Numbered from the stretch's first letter, positions 9,196 to 18,348 are shown. The stretch is 64,000 nucleotides of DNA from Pedobacter cryoconitis (GCF_014200605.1 NZ_JACHCE010000006.1:248001-312000), one strand, 5' to 3'. A program made the numbers and translations. Notes: generated from the letters alone by a model not told the origin.

Positions 9196-10203
9196 TTAAA
9201 GTGTATCGAGAAATTCTCGCAAAGAAGTATAGATAGTCGTTTTGTTATTTTGTTGTATTGTCCAAAGAGAATCAGGTCCTTCACCGGAAACTGAAACTGA
9301 AAGCTCATTTTCATCTGATAAGGATATATTAAAGCCATTTCTGACTAATGCTTTTTTAGTCCAGAAAGCGGCAATGCCCTCCCCTGTGACTTTGATATTT
9401 CGTTTTCCGGTATAATGAATATTGAAAGTCCCGCTGGCAGCATCAAATGCTATCCCATCTTTATCAAAAGCCTGTTGAAATGAACCATTTAAAACCAGCT
9501 CCTCTGGCAATCCGGCATCCAGATGCCCGCCATTACTCATTAACCAGATCTGGTCAGCTACCTGCAAAGCTAAATCAAGTTCATGCGTAGAAAGTAAAAT
9601 GGCTTTGTTTGTTTCCTTAGCCAGCTGATGCAGTAAACGCATCAGTTGAATACGGCTTGGTAAATCAAGGTGAGCGGTGGGTTCATCCAGAATAATTAAA
9701 GGGGTATCCTGCGCCATTGCTCTTGCAAGCATTACTTTCTGACATTCCCCATCACTCAGGCTATCCATTTTCCTGCCTAAAAATGCCGCGGTATGCGTCG
9801 CTCTTATTGCCTGCTCAATAATCAGTTTATCCTGCTCAGTCAGGATACCCAGCCATCCTGAATAAGGATAGCGGCCAAGGGAAATCAGCGAGTAGACGTC
9901 CAGGTTACCTGACCTTACATTGTCTGTCAATACTAAACTTATTTTTCTGGCTACCTGTGCAGGTTTTAGTTTTTTAAGCGCTGCACCATCCAGTATAATT
10001 TCACCATTCAGCGGATGCTGTAATCCAGCTATAGTTCTGAGCAAAGTAGATTTACCACAACCATTCGGGCCCAGTAAACAAATAAGCTGTCCTGCATGAA
10101 GTTCTAAATCCAAAGGTCCTGCAATAACTTTCGTTTTGCCCTTCCCGGCCTGATAGCCAATCGTTAATCCTGAGGTATGAAGTAATGAAGTTTGTGCAGC
10201 CAT
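9196..10203 (-). CDS. btuD: ABC transporter ATP-binding protein (corrinoid/siderophore type) with C-terminal extension
   Basis: ATPase of the FecCD/BtuCD-type importer. It has Walker A GPNGCGKSTLL, signature LSDGECQKVMLARAMA, Walker B LIILDEPTAHLDL and the switch His in LLSTHELD. Typical BtuD or FecE proteins have about 250-260 residues; this one has 335. The extra C-terminal part (about 245-335, from FNIHYTGKRNIKVTGEG to REFLDTL) is not ABC sequence and looks like a small alpha/beta domain of unknown role. Its start overlaps the permease stop by one base (TAATG). Confidence 0.9.
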   Translation of the reverse strand: MAAQTSLLHTSGLTIGYQAGKGKTKVIAGPLDLELHAGQLICLLGPNGCGKSTLLRTIAGLQHPLNGEIILDGAALKKLKPAQVARKISLVLTDNVRSGNLDVYSLISLGRYPYSGWLGILTEQDKLIIEQAIRATHTAAFLGRKMDSLSDGECQKVMLARAMAQDTPLIILDEPTAHLDLPSRIQLMRLLHQLAKETNKAILLSTHELDLALQVADQIWLMSNGGHLDAGLPEELVLNGSFQQAFDKDGIAFDAASGTFNIHYTGKRNIKVTGEGIAAFWTKKALVRNGFNISLSDENELSVSVSGEGPDSLWTIQQNNKTTIYTSLREFLDTL

Positions 10204-11231
10204 TAGAATCCTCTTAATTTAGTTGGCCCTGCAATGATCCAGATAACCACAGGTGAGCCAACCAGCGCAGTGATTACGTTAATAGGCAAAACTGTTTGAC
10301 TGCCAGGTAATTGCGCAACAATATCGCAGATCAGCATCAACACCGTACCAATCAGGCAGCATGCCGGGATAAGGATACGATGATTTGAGGTATTAAATAA
10401 AGCTCTTGCCAGATGTGGTACAGCTATCCCGATAAAACCTATCGGACCACAGAAGGCAGTAATCCCTCCGGCTAAAATACTTGTACTGCCAATAATCAGT
10501 ATCCTTGCACGTTTTACGGTCAGTCCCATACTGCGTGCATAGTTATCACCCAATAATAAAGCATCAAGTAATTTTGAAGATAAGAATGAAATTAATAATC
10601 CGGCAAAAACAACAATCGCCAGGATACCGAGCTGTCCGCCTGTCACCCCTCCCAAAGAACCAAAGGTCCAGAGCAGATAATCTTTAATCAGTTCAGGAGA
10701 ACTGAAATACTGCCAGATACTAATTACTGAAAGTGTGATATTACCAATCATAACACCCACAATCAGTACAATCACATTGTCTTTTAAGGACGAGGAAATA
10801 GATACAATAAGAATCATAATCAAAGCTGCACCGAGTGATGAAGCCACAATGATTAACCAGCTTCCTGAAATCCCAAGCTCCTTAATGGTATATAAACTGG
10901 TAATACTACCGGCTGATAACATCACAAGCGCCACTCCCAGGCTTGCCCCGGCTGTAATCCCTAAAACTGAAGGTCCGGCAAGCGGATTGCGGAAAAGTGT
11001 TTGCATTTGCAGACCGCTCACTGATAAGCCGCAGCCTACAATTATTGCTGTAAGTGCTTTTGGTAATCTGATTTTTTCGATGATATATACCCAGGTATCG
11101 TTCCCGGAATCAGAGGTAAATAACACTTTAATCACCTCCTTTAAAGGAATATGGACAGAACCCAGCGCTACATCAAGCAGAAAAGCCACCAATAATATGG
11201 AGAGCAATACTGAAACTTTTATTTTGTTCAA
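10203..11231 (-). CDS. btuC: FecCD-family ABC transporter permease (corrinoid uptake)
   Basis: Inner-membrane permease, 342 aa, with about ten hydrophobic segments. Family motifs are visible: RLPKALTAIIVGCGLSVSG, NPLAGPSVLGITAGASLGV, and GPIGFIGIAVPHLAR in the region that touches the ATPase. It sits between the binding-protein gene (12 bp away) and the ATPase gene (1-base overlap). The substrate is inferred from the riboswitch and the surrounding cobalamin genes. Confidence 0.92.
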   Translation of the reverse strand: MNKIKVSVLLSILLVAFLLDVALGSVHIPLKEVIKVLFTSDSGNDTWVYIIEKIRLPKALTAIIVGCGLSVSGLQMQTLFRNPLAGPSVLGITAGASLGVALVMLSAGSITSLYTIKELGISGSWLIIVASSLGAALIMILIVSISSSLKDNVIVLIVGVMIGNITLSVISIWQYFSSPELIKDYLLWTFGSLGGVTGGQLGILAIVVFAGLLISFLSSKLLDALLLGDNYARSMGLTVKRARILIIGSTSILAGGITAFCGPIGFIGIAVPHLARALFNTSNHRILIPACCLIGTVLMLICDIVAQLPGSQTVLPINVITALVGSPVVIWIIAGPTKLRGF

Positions 11232-11243
11232 TTTCTTAAAAAA

Positions 11244-12413
11244 TTAGTTCAATTGCTTGTAATAAACGAGCTGATGATCCGGTAATAATTCTGGATGGAA
11301 GATTTTGATTAAATCCCCTAATACAGTTTGGGGGTTTACAGCACCCGATTCCCAATAATCATTGGAACCTATATCATTTACTTTTTTATTGAAATTAAAG
11401 ATCTTTCCATCTTTGAAAGGCTTGAATGCTGTATAACGGGTGTCTATAGCCTTAATGTCATTTTTGCTGTCCACTGTTCCTACATTAATCCAGAAATCTG
11501 CCTGAAGCGCCACCGGTGCAACTGTTTCAAAATTTAGTGGTAAACTTCCTTTTCCGTGTACATTGGCCCACTTATAGTTTGTCCCTGCATCTTTCAGAAA
11601 ATGAACCATATAGCTATCTCCATCTGGTACATACCAGGTTCCTTTATAAGGCATCCCACAAATCAGGGAAGGCTTAACAACCGCTTTTTTACCTATTTCT
11701 GCTAAACGGTGATATTCTTTTTCTACAACATCAAATTTAGCATTGACCAATGCCTCTTTGTCCATCAGTGCAGCCATCAGTTTAACCCATTCGGCACGGC
11801 CAAGCGGTGTAGTTTCCAGCCATTCTGAATTCAGCATTACAGGTACACCTGCACCAGTAAGTGTTTCATATTTACTAAATTTGGCATCCGGACTTCCCAT
11901 TACCATCACCAGACCCGGTTTCATGCTGATGAGCATTTCATCATTCATCGTTCCATCAATCCCTACTTCTTTAACTTTCCCGGCAGCAATATTCTTTCTT
12001 ACTGTTTCTGAACTTACATACTTCAGACTTCCCAATCCAGTTATTGCATTTGCAGATCCCGCAAAATCGGCCAGTGCGATATGCATAGATGACATGGCCA
12101 CTAAACTTTTAACGGGGATTTCTATGAGCTGTGCCTTTTTATAACCTTCGGGGGCTTTTGCACCTCTGGCCAGTAAAACATACTGTACCGTGTCCGCGTG
12201 ATTACCCATACCCGAGTAAATGCTGACTAGCTTATAATGCTCATAATAATCAATATTAAAGCCTTTAGCATACTTAATTTCTGCACTTCCGGTCTTTGCT
12301 GAAGTATGTTTTTGGCCAGACCGGTTCTGCTTGCATGAGGTAATCAGCAACAGGGAAACTATCAAACAGGGAAATATTCCGCCGAATGACAAATAATTTA
12401 TTTTTCTCATCAT
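11244..12413 (-). CDS. btuF: ABC transporter substrate-binding lipoprotein (BtuF-like)
   Basis: Periplasmic binding lipoprotein, about 389 aa. The start is set at the ATG giving MMRKINYLSFGG; ATG at 12410 is equally possible and a longer frame lacks a signal. The lipobox LLLITSC precedes CKQNRSGQ. The body shows the class III binding-protein pattern (PF01497), with VAMSSMHIALADFAGSANAITGL (residues split here: VAMSSMHIALADF, then GSANAITGL) and later EWVKLMAAL. It is the first gene behind the cobalamin riboswitch. A purine-rich GGAAGAAAGG ahead of the start can fold into a small hairpin, which fits control of translation. Confidence 0.87.
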   Translation of the reverse strand: MMRKINYLSFGGIFPCLIVSLLLITSCKQNRSGQKHTSAKTGSAEIKYAKGFNIDYYEHYKLVSIYSGMGNHADTVQYVLLARGAKAPEGYKKAQLIEIPVKSLVAMSSMHIALADFAGSANAITGLGSLKYVSSETVRKNIAAGKVKEVGIDGTMNDEMLISMKPGLVMVMGSPDAKFSKYETLTGAGVPVMLNSEWLETTPLGRAEWVKLMAALMDKEALVNAKFDVVEKEYHRLAEIGKKAVVKPSLICGMPYKGTWYVPDGDSYMVHFLKDAGTNYKWANVHGKGSLPLNFETVAPVALQADFWINVGTVDSKNDIKAIDTRYTAFKPFKDGKIFNFNKKVNDIGSNDYWESGAVNPQTVLGDLIKIFHPELLPDHQLVYYKQLN

Positions 12414-12454
12414 AAAGTTTAGCCTTTCTTCCGAAAGCATTTAATAACTATTGA

Positions 12455-12592
12455 TAAGGCAGGTCTTCTGACTTCCTCAAACTACTACCTTCCCTTCTTG
12501 ATGAAAGTGGTTTTCACAGCAGTTCCCAAACGAGGTTTACAGCAGCGGAGACTGTTCCGGAATTACACCGGTATTCCCTTAAAGCATTTTAT
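12455..12592 (-). promoter_or_regulatory. Cobalamin riboswitch
   Basis: Read on the minus strand, the region starts with AAGGGAATACCGGTGTAATT, continues with CCGGAACAG and CTGCTGTAA, and ends with the B12 box AGTCAGAAGACCTGCC. The order and spacing match the adenosylcobalamin riboswitch consensus. It ends about 40 nt before the BtuF-like start codon. It should reduce expression of the uptake and late-assembly genes (12413 down to 3295) when cobalamin is plentiful. The boundaries are approximate. Confidence 0.95.
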
Positions 12593-12645
12593 TTCTGTTC
12601 AATATTTTAAAAAATTCTCTTCAATAAAATGCAGCCTTAAGTGTG

Positions 12646-12676
12646 CAAACCTAGATAAAATCGAGGATAAATGCAA
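12646..12676 (-). promoter_or_regulatory. Probable promoter of the riboswitch operon
   Basis: On the minus strand, TTG (12676-12674), a 20-nt spacer and TAGGTTTG (12653-12646) match the Bacteroidetes consensus TTG/TTTG, spacer, TAnnTTTG. The -7 box contains the TAG stop codon of the NTPase gene. Transcription would begin near 12640, upstream of the whole riboswitch aptamer. Confidence 0.6.
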
Positions 12677-13187
12677 TGCGCTCAGTAACTGAGTATTTTG
12701 GCACATCTATCAGTTCAAATCCGCATGCTTTATAAGTGTTCCGAATAGCCTCATTAATTAAAGTGGCTTCTTCGAAAGTTTGCCAGCGCTCACTATCATG
12801 AACATAAATTGCCTCCCACGGCGGAAGAATAAAAACCTGCTTATGATAAGGATGAAGCTCTAAGGCACTATAATACATATCTGGAACAGGAACTTCAGTG
12901 ACATCCATATAAGCAATAATATCAGGAATACCACGATCAAAAAAAACAGGTTGATCCAGTGGTACATTTGTCCAGGAAACGATCATCTCTTCCAGTACTT
13001 TTGCAGAAAAGCAAGTGAGATCTATCCATGGTAAACAGAATGATCCCTTTGCTGTCTCCTGAATAATCATTTTTCTTGATACCTCTTCAGAACACCAGTA
13101 TCCCTGCTGCTGCAAACCATGGATCAATGTTGATTTTCCAGAACCAGGACCTCCGCTAATAATATATTTTTTGGATGTATTCAGCAT
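12651..13187 (-). CDS. AAA family (AAA_28-like) P-loop NTPase in cobalamin cluster
   Basis: Small cytosolic NTPase, 178 aa. The P-loop GGPGSGKST is at residues 12-20, and a DRGIPDIIAYM motif in mid-protein resembles nucleotide-kinase-like members of AAA_28. It carries no fused domain. It is the fourth gene of the group cobQ, cobD-type, cbiB, NTPase, 37 bp after cbiB, and just upstream of the riboswitch. No step of the known pathway requires it. A kinase or chaperone role in corrinoid metabolism is possible but is only inferred from position. Confidence 0.75.
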   Translation of the reverse strand: MLNTSKKYIISGGPGSGKSTLIHGLQQQGYWCSEEVSRKMIIQETAKGSFCLPWIDLTCFSAKVLEEMIVSWTNVPLDQPVFFDRGIPDIIAYMDVTEVPVPDMYYSALELHPYHKQVFILPPWEAIYVHDSERWQTFEEATLINEAIRNTYKACGFELIDVPKYSVTERIAFILDFI

Positions 13188-13224
13188 TGCAGAATAAGTT
13201 TGATTGATTTAAGAAGATATAATT

Positions 13225-14160
13225 TTATAACTGAAAGAAGTAAATGGTAATTGATAAAACCATAATCAGACATACCCCCTGGTTAATACTGCTTACCATT
13301 TTAAATTCTTCATGTTTGATTTCCCTGCTGTTACTCCCAATCAGTGGTTTATCAACCAGGATGCCATGGTAAACATTGGGGCCGCCAAACTGAACATCTA
13401 AAATCCCGGCCAATGCTGCCTCAGGATAACCTGCATTGGGACTTTTATGCTGATGGCCATATTTCATCACAAACTGCCACCCTTTCATACTAAAGGTAAC
13501 CATGAGCATCAAAATGGTTGTAATACGGGCCGGAATAAAATTGACAACGTCATCCATACGGGCTGCAAATTTACCAAAATACTCATACTTATCGTTGTGG
13601 TAACCAACCATAGAATCCATCGTATTGATCATTTTGTAAGTAAGCATTCCTGGTACCCCTGCTACAAAATAGAAAAATAAAGGTGCGATCACACCATCAC
13701 TCAGGTTTTCTGACATGGTTTCAAATACAGCCACACGAATCTGCTGTGCATCCAGATTTGAAGTATCACGCCCTACAATTCTGGATAAACGTACCCTGCC
13801 TGCTTCCAATCCTTTATACTTCAAAGCATCAAACACTTGTTTTCCTTCTGTAATCAGACTTTTATTGGCTAATGCATAATAAACAAATGCTGTTGCAAAA
13901 AGAAAATATACCGGTACGCTATGGCTTAGCATAAAGTGTATAGCACTGTAAAAGAACAAAAATGTTCCGGAACATAAGATTAGCGCCATAAACATGCCCT
14001 TAATAAATCTGAACCTGCCTTTGTTAAGATGCTTTTCAGCAAAAGAAATAAGATGGCCAAAAAATCTTACAGGATGCGGCAAACCTTCGGGATCACCAAA
14101 TATCAGATCCAGCAAATAACCTGCAAGTAGAGGAATAACGATAATTATATAGGTTTCCAT
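13225..14160 (-). CDS. cbiB: Adenosylcobinamide-phosphate synthase
   Basis: Membrane enzyme that attaches the (R)-1-aminopropan-2-ol (phosphate) arm to adenosylcobyric acid. The 311-aa protein has the N-terminal hallmark LLDLIFGDPEGLPHPVR, then RIVGRDTSNLD, ENLSDGVIAPLFF, and the NTMDSMVGY motif. Several hydrophobic segments span the protein. Its start overlaps the upstream aminotransferase gene by 16 bp. The name CobD is used for this protein in Pseudomonas nomenclature. Confidence 0.95.
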   Translation of the reverse strand: METYIIIVIPLLAGYLLDLIFGDPEGLPHPVRFFGHLISFAEKHLNKGRFRFIKGMFMALILCSGTFLFFYSAIHFMLSHSVPVYFLFATAFVYYALANKSLITEGKQVFDALKYKGLEAGRVRLSRIVGRDTSNLDAQQIRVAVFETMSENLSDGVIAPLFFYFVAGVPGMLTYKMINTMDSMVGYHNDKYEYFGKFAARMDDVVNFIPARITTILMLMVTFSMKGWQFVMKYGHQHKSPNAGYPEAALAGILDVQFGGPNVYHGILVDKPLIGSNSREIKHEEFKMVSSINQGVCLIMVLSITIYFFQL

Positions 14161-15158
14161 TTGGTTAAAGCATTGATCAGTAATTGATTTTTATTCTTAC
14201 TCAAAGTCGCTATACGGATATGTTTGTCAGTAAGCCCTCTAAAATTATCCGCATTACGGATCAATATATTAAATTCTTTTAGTAAAAACTGTTTTAATGC
14301 TGCCGCAGTTTGCCAATTCGTCCTGGCCAGAAAAAAATGGGTATGGCTTGGATAAACAATAAGCCCGGAAGCCGAAAGTTTTTTGCTGAAATCGGCCTGA
14401 TCAGCTAATAACTGCTGAAGAGGGATTTCTATAGTTTTCGCATGGTCAAAAATAAAATGTCCTGCTGCAATAGCCATTGTATTGACCGACCAGGGTAATT
14501 TAAAGGACCTTAACCGCTCAATTAAAACCGGGTTTGCAGCTAGGTAACCTAATCTCAAACCAGGAATCGCATAAGCTTTCGTCATAGAGCGTAAAACAAT
14601 CAGGTTAGTATATTTTTCAATCAGGGCAATCACTGAAATTACAGAAAAAGTGAATTCAATAAAAGCTTCGTCCACAACAAATAAAATATTGGAATGTTTT
14701 TGGATTAATTGCTCCAGATCCGGGTATACTGCTCCTGTTGGATTATTAGGATTGCAGATAAACAGCAGCTCGGTACCGGGTGTTATTCCTGTTTGCAGTG
14801 CGGACCAATCCAGAAAACTAATTTCATGGCCGAACATTTTGCAGGCGTCTTCGTATTCTGCAAAGGCTGGAATAATAAGTGTTGTTTTTCTTTGCTGATA
14901 AGCCTGGGCAATCAGGTAAATACTTTCTGTACTTCCATTAGTGACCAGTATATTTTCAGCTTTAAAATTGCAGGATAAGGCTATTTTCTCTGTAAGACTT
15001 TCTGCAAGCACTTCAGGATAGCGCTGTACATTTTCCCATTGTGAAAAAAGATGTTCCTTCAAACCTTTCGGGGGCCCGCCATGCCATACATTTGTACTAA
15101 AATCGGCTGCTAATGTTTGCCCGTATAAATATCCATCATCTCCGTGTCCCTGAAACAT
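14145..15158 (-). CDS. cobD: CobD-type threonine-phosphate decarboxylase (class I/II PLP aminotransferase fold)
   Basis: Predicted to make (R)-1-aminopropan-2-ol phosphate from L-threonine phosphate for CbiB. The 337-aa PLP enzyme starts at the ATG giving MFQGHGDDGY; the GHGDDGY motif is typical of CobD proteins. Other landmarks are FSTNVWHGGPP, NPNNPTGAVYP, VDEAFIEF, and the PLP-lysine region LRSMTKAYAIPGLRLGYL. The start is 4 bp after the cobQ stop. Histidinol-phosphate aminotransferase is the closest alternative, but the context supports CobD. Confidence 0.88.
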   Translation of the reverse strand: MFQGHGDDGYLYGQTLAADFSTNVWHGGPPKGLKEHLFSQWENVQRYPEVLAESLTEKIALSCNFKAENILVTNGSTESIYLIAQAYQQRKTTLIIPAFAEYEDACKMFGHEISFLDWSALQTGITPGTELLFICNPNNPTGAVYPDLEQLIQKHSNILFVVDEAFIEFTFSVISVIALIEKYTNLIVLRSMTKAYAIPGLRLGYLAANPVLIERLRSFKLPWSVNTMAIAAGHFIFDHAKTIEIPLQQLLADQADFSKKLSASGLIVYPSHTHFFLARTNWQTAAALKQFLLKEFNILIRNADNFRGLTDKHIRIATLSKNKNQLLINALTKWKPI

Positions 15159-15162
15159 TTGA

Positions 15163-16641
15163 TTAGTCTTTAATATTCTGATATACCTGGTCAATATCCA
15201 GATTTTCTCTCAACAATACAGCTAATTTATCATATTGTGCACTGCGGAATTGAAGATAATCTACATATTCTATTTTCAGATCTGTGTATGGAGCGATCAA
15301 ATCATTGATGACTACCTGATTATCTAAAATACCGTGTAAATAGGAGCCCCAGCATTTTTCTGACAATAAGTAACCATCAGTATGTTTTTCATCCAGAAAT
15401 GCCACAGGTTGCACTGCTCCTCTGATCCGTGTTTCTCCCATATGTATTTCATATCCTATACAGTTTTCGGGAAAGTTTCTGTAGGTAAAATGGCATTGCC
15501 TGGTCGTTTTTTCACTTAACAGTGTAGTTTCAACCGGTAAAATACCAAGTCCGGCAACTTCTCCTTCAGCAGATTCTATCTGCAGCGGATCTTTGATAGT
15601 TTCCCCCATCATTTGATATCCCCCGCAAATACCGATTACGGTTTTACCACTTTGATGAGCTTTAGTAATTGCATCAGCAAGTCCATTATTTCTGATTTCA
15701 ATCAGATCTTCTATTGTATTTTTACTGCCTGGCAGGATCACAATATCTGCCTGGGCGATACCTTGTTTTGTATGTGTATAATAAAGATTAACTCTGCTAT
15801 CCTTATCCAGACAGTCAAAATCTGTAAAGTTAGACATCCTGCTCAGTAATACGACTGCAATATTGACTTTACCATTTACAGGCTGGTTACGTTTTAAACG
15901 GAGTGAAACAGCATCCTCTTCTTCAATAAAAATATCTTTGAAATAAGGGATTATTCCAATGACAGGCACTCCGCATAACCCCTCTATGATTTTTTTACCT
16001 TCTTGAAAAAGAGCTGAATCGCCACGAAATTTATTAATGATAATACCTTTGATACAAGCTTTTTCTTCAGGTTCCAGCAAGGCCATTGTCCCATAAAGAC
16101 TGGCAAAAATCCCACCTTTATCAATATCTGTAATGAGATAAGTTGCAGCTCCGGCCGCTATTGCCATTCTCATATTGGTAATGTCACGCTTTTTAAGATT
16201 AAGCTCAGAGATACTCCCTGCCCCTTCCATCACAATCGGAGAATAACGGGAAGCTAACCTCTTCCAGGCGCGTTTAACTTCTTCAAAAAGTTCGGTACGG
16301 TCATTTGATAAAAAATATTCTTTCGCACTTTGATTTCCTATAGATTTCCCATTCAGGATAACTTGTGAAGTCTGATCATTTGTAGGTTTAAGCAATACAG
16401 GGTTCATATCTGTATGGCATGGGATACCGGCCGCTTCTGCCTGTACGGCCTGTGCACGGCCAATTTCCAGCCCTTCGGGTGTTGCATAACTATTTAACGA
16501 CATATTCTGTGCTTTAAAAGGCGCTGGTGAATAGCCATCCTGTTTAAAGATCCGGCAGAATCCGGCAGTAATCACACTTTTACCGACATCAGATGAGGTT
16601 CCAACGAACATAACGGGCCTGAGTTTCTTTTGAATTTCCAT
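15163..16641 (-). CDS. cobQ: Cobyric acid synthase
   Basis: Glutamine-dependent amidase that amidates adenosylcobyrinic a,c-diamide at positions b, d, e and g. The 492-aa protein has the N-terminal ATPase part (MFVGTSSDVGKSVITAGFCR, then FKAQNMSLNSY) and a C-terminal class I glutamine amidotransferase domain with the Cys in GICGGYQMMGE and the His in YEIHMGET. The ATG at 16641 is preferred over TTG at 16650. It is the first gene of its transcription unit. I see no riboswitch in the 177 bp ahead of it. Confidence 0.95.
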   Translation of the reverse strand: MEIQKKLRPVMFVGTSSDVGKSVITAGFCRIFKQDGYSPAPFKAQNMSLNSYATPEGLEIGRAQAVQAEAAGIPCHTDMNPVLLKPTNDQTSQVILNGKSIGNQSAKEYFLSNDRTELFEEVKRAWKRLASRYSPIVMEGAGSISELNLKKRDITNMRMAIAAGAATYLITDIDKGGIFASLYGTMALLEPEEKACIKGIIINKFRGDSALFQEGKKIIEGLCGVPVIGIIPYFKDIFIEEEDAVSLRLKRNQPVNGKVNIAVVLLSRMSNFTDFDCLDKDSRVNLYYTHTKQGIAQADIVILPGSKNTIEDLIEIRNNGLADAITKAHQSGKTVIGICGGYQMMGETIKDPLQIESAEGEVAGLGILPVETTLLSEKTTRQCHFTYRNFPENCIGYEIHMGETRIRGAVQPVAFLDEKHTDGYLLSEKCWGSYLHGILDNQVVINDLIAPYTDLKIEYVDYLQFRSAQYDKLAVLLRENLDIDQVYQNIKD

Positions 16642-16818
16642 GGAATACAAGCTTACATAATTTATCAGAGCTTAACAATTTCATGAACTATTTCTTAAGG
16701 AATAGTTATATCCCGATCAGATTAAATCCGATTCCTTTCTATTATCTTAATATTCAATTAACAGAAAGCGCTGATACTTGATAAATAATTATTTAACCAT
16801 AAAACCAAATATATTCCA

Positions 16819-18309
16819 ATGAAAAAATCAGCTTTATTTCTGATAATGCCTGCGTTAATGGTATTATCCTGTAAAAAGGAAAATGTTCCGCTTCAGCAAA
16901 AACTCAGCAATGTAAAAAGTGATGCAGTAGAAATTGCAAAGGATACAGCAAACATTACACTCTCCTGGAACAAAACTTATCAGAAAATTGAAGGTTTTGG
17001 CGCTTTTGGAGGCCGGATTACTCCTTTCTTTGAATCTCCTAAGAGAGATAGTATTATGAATTATCTCTGGGGAGAAACGGGTTTACAAATGACCATTATC
17101 CGCGGAAAAATTATCCGCAGTTATCCTTTTGATAAACAGAGTGGTGTGGTAACCATTAAACCTGCCGGTTCGGACATTGATATGGATGTAAATGGGGCCG
17201 GCTATAAAAAGCTGACTGATGATCAAAAAGAACAGATCGGGCAGCTCTGGATCTTAAAAAAAGCCAAAGAACGTTATCAGTTGCCCATTATGTTTGCCAG
17301 CGCATGGACACCTCCCCTTTATATGAAAACAAACCCCGACAGTGAAAGCGGTAAAAACTTTAACGGACTTAATTTCAAATGCTGTTCAACTGATTTTGCC
17401 CGTTATATTTCCGGGTTCACTAAAGCTTATCAAAACGAAGGAGTCAATTTTTATGCAGTTTCACCAACCAATGAACCAGAAAATATCTTCTCTGACTGGG
17501 ATGCCTCTTACTGGGATTCCAAACATCTTGGTGAGTTTGTTACCAGTAATTTACGCCCGGCTTTAAATGCTGCCGGATTAACGTCTACAAAAATCATCTC
17601 CTCTGAGAATGCTGCCTGGGGAACTGCCAATTCTTTCTTATCAGGAATGGATAAGAGTAATGTCGATATTTTAGCAGGACATGGTTATGTAGAAATCGGC
17701 GACCTGATTTTTGGAAAACGCGGGCTAAATCAGGACCCAAAACCATGGACTTTCAGCACAGGGAATAAATCTGTCTGGTTAACTGAAACATCAGATGATG
17801 GTGGTACTTATGATGGAACAATTACTGGCGGCCTGAAACTGGCTACGAGTATGCATAAATTTCTGGCAGAATGTAATGTCAATGCCTTTGTTTACTGGCT
17901 TGGTATGCTGGCGATCAAAAATAATGAATCTTTAATCGGGACTAATAGCAATGGAAACCTGGAATTCCCTAAAACGTATGATATCATGGGACAGTTTTCA
18001 AGGGCTATTCGTCCGGGTTACATTCGTTTTGATTCAAAACTGCAAAACAATTCGACATTGAAAGTATCGGCTTATAAAGATCCGGTAACAGGCAAATTCA
18101 GTTTAATCGCCATCAATCCGGGTCAGAAAACTGTGGTTTGTAAAATCAACTTAGATGGATTCAGTGCAGGTATACTTAATTCTTACCAGACAACAGAAAG
18201 CAGTGCAAGATGGCAGAATAGTGCACCTGTAACTCCAAAAGTAAATGGGGTCTTTGAAGTACTGGTTCCTGCTTCGGGTGTAATCACTTTTACCGGTACT
18301 AAAGGATAG
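16819..18309 (+). CDS. GH30-family glycoside hydrolase lipoprotein
   Basis: Secreted or surface-bound glycosidase, 496 aa. A lipobox LMVLSC ends the signal peptide near residue 18. The fold signature is IEGFGAFGGRITPFF near the N-terminus of the barrel. The likely acid/base Glu is in AVSPTNEPENIF and the nucleophile Glu in VWLTETSDDGG, with a C-terminal beta domain that ends in ASGVITFTG. Activities known for GH30 include glucosylceramidase, endo-1,6-beta-glucanase and xylanases; the sequence alone does not decide. It is not part of a SusCD locus. Confidence 0.9.
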   Translation: MKKSALFLIMPALMVLSCKKENVPLQQKLSNVKSDAVEIAKDTANITLSWNKTYQKIEGFGAFGGRITPFFESPKRDSIMNYLWGETGLQMTIIRGKIIRSYPFDKQSGVVTIKPAGSDIDMDVNGAGYKKLTDDQKEQIGQLWILKKAKERYQLPIMFASAWTPPLYMKTNPDSESGKNFNGLNFKCCSTDFARYISGFTKAYQNEGVNFYAVSPTNEPENIFSDWDASYWDSKHLGEFVTSNLRPALNAAGLTSTKIISSENAAWGTANSFLSGMDKSNVDILAGHGYVEIGDLIFGKRGLNQDPKPWTFSTGNKSVWLTETSDDGGTYDGTITGGLKLATSMHKFLAECNVNAFVYWLGMLAIKNNESLIGTNSNGNLEFPKTYDIMGQFSRAIRPGYIRFDSKLQNNSTLKVSAYKDPVTGKFSLIAINPGQKTVVCKINLDGFSAGILNSYQTTESSARWQNSAPVTPKVNGVFEVLVPASGVITFTGTKG

Positions 18310-18316
18310 ATTTAAC

Positions 18317-18348
18317 AGCTTTATGCGTGGATTATCACGCATAAAGCT
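18317..18348. terminator. Bidirectional hairpin terminator
   Basis: Perfect 13-bp arms (AGCTTTATGCGTG and its complement) with a 6-base loop lie between two convergent genes. The right arm contains part of the stop codon of the minus-strand antitoxin gene, so the hairpin can form on transcripts from either side. Confidence 0.75.

Noticed and set aside
10735-11247. 170-codon plus-strand frame opposite the permease gene
   Set aside because: Antisense shadow of the FecCD-type permease; composition reflects the hydrophobic codons of the opposite strand.
12434-12589. Direct repeat AAAGCATTT at both sides of the riboswitch
   Set aside because: The copies are direct, not inverted, so they cannot form the P1 stem; 9 AT-rich bases can recur by chance.
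12498-12692. 64-codon plus-strand frame across the riboswitch region
   Set aside because: It runs antisense through the conserved B12 box and aptamer and into the NTPase gene; no protein family resemblance.
16642-16818. Possible second cobalamin riboswitch ahead of cobQ
   Set aside because: Neither the B12 box nor the CCGGTG/CCGG core is present in either direction.
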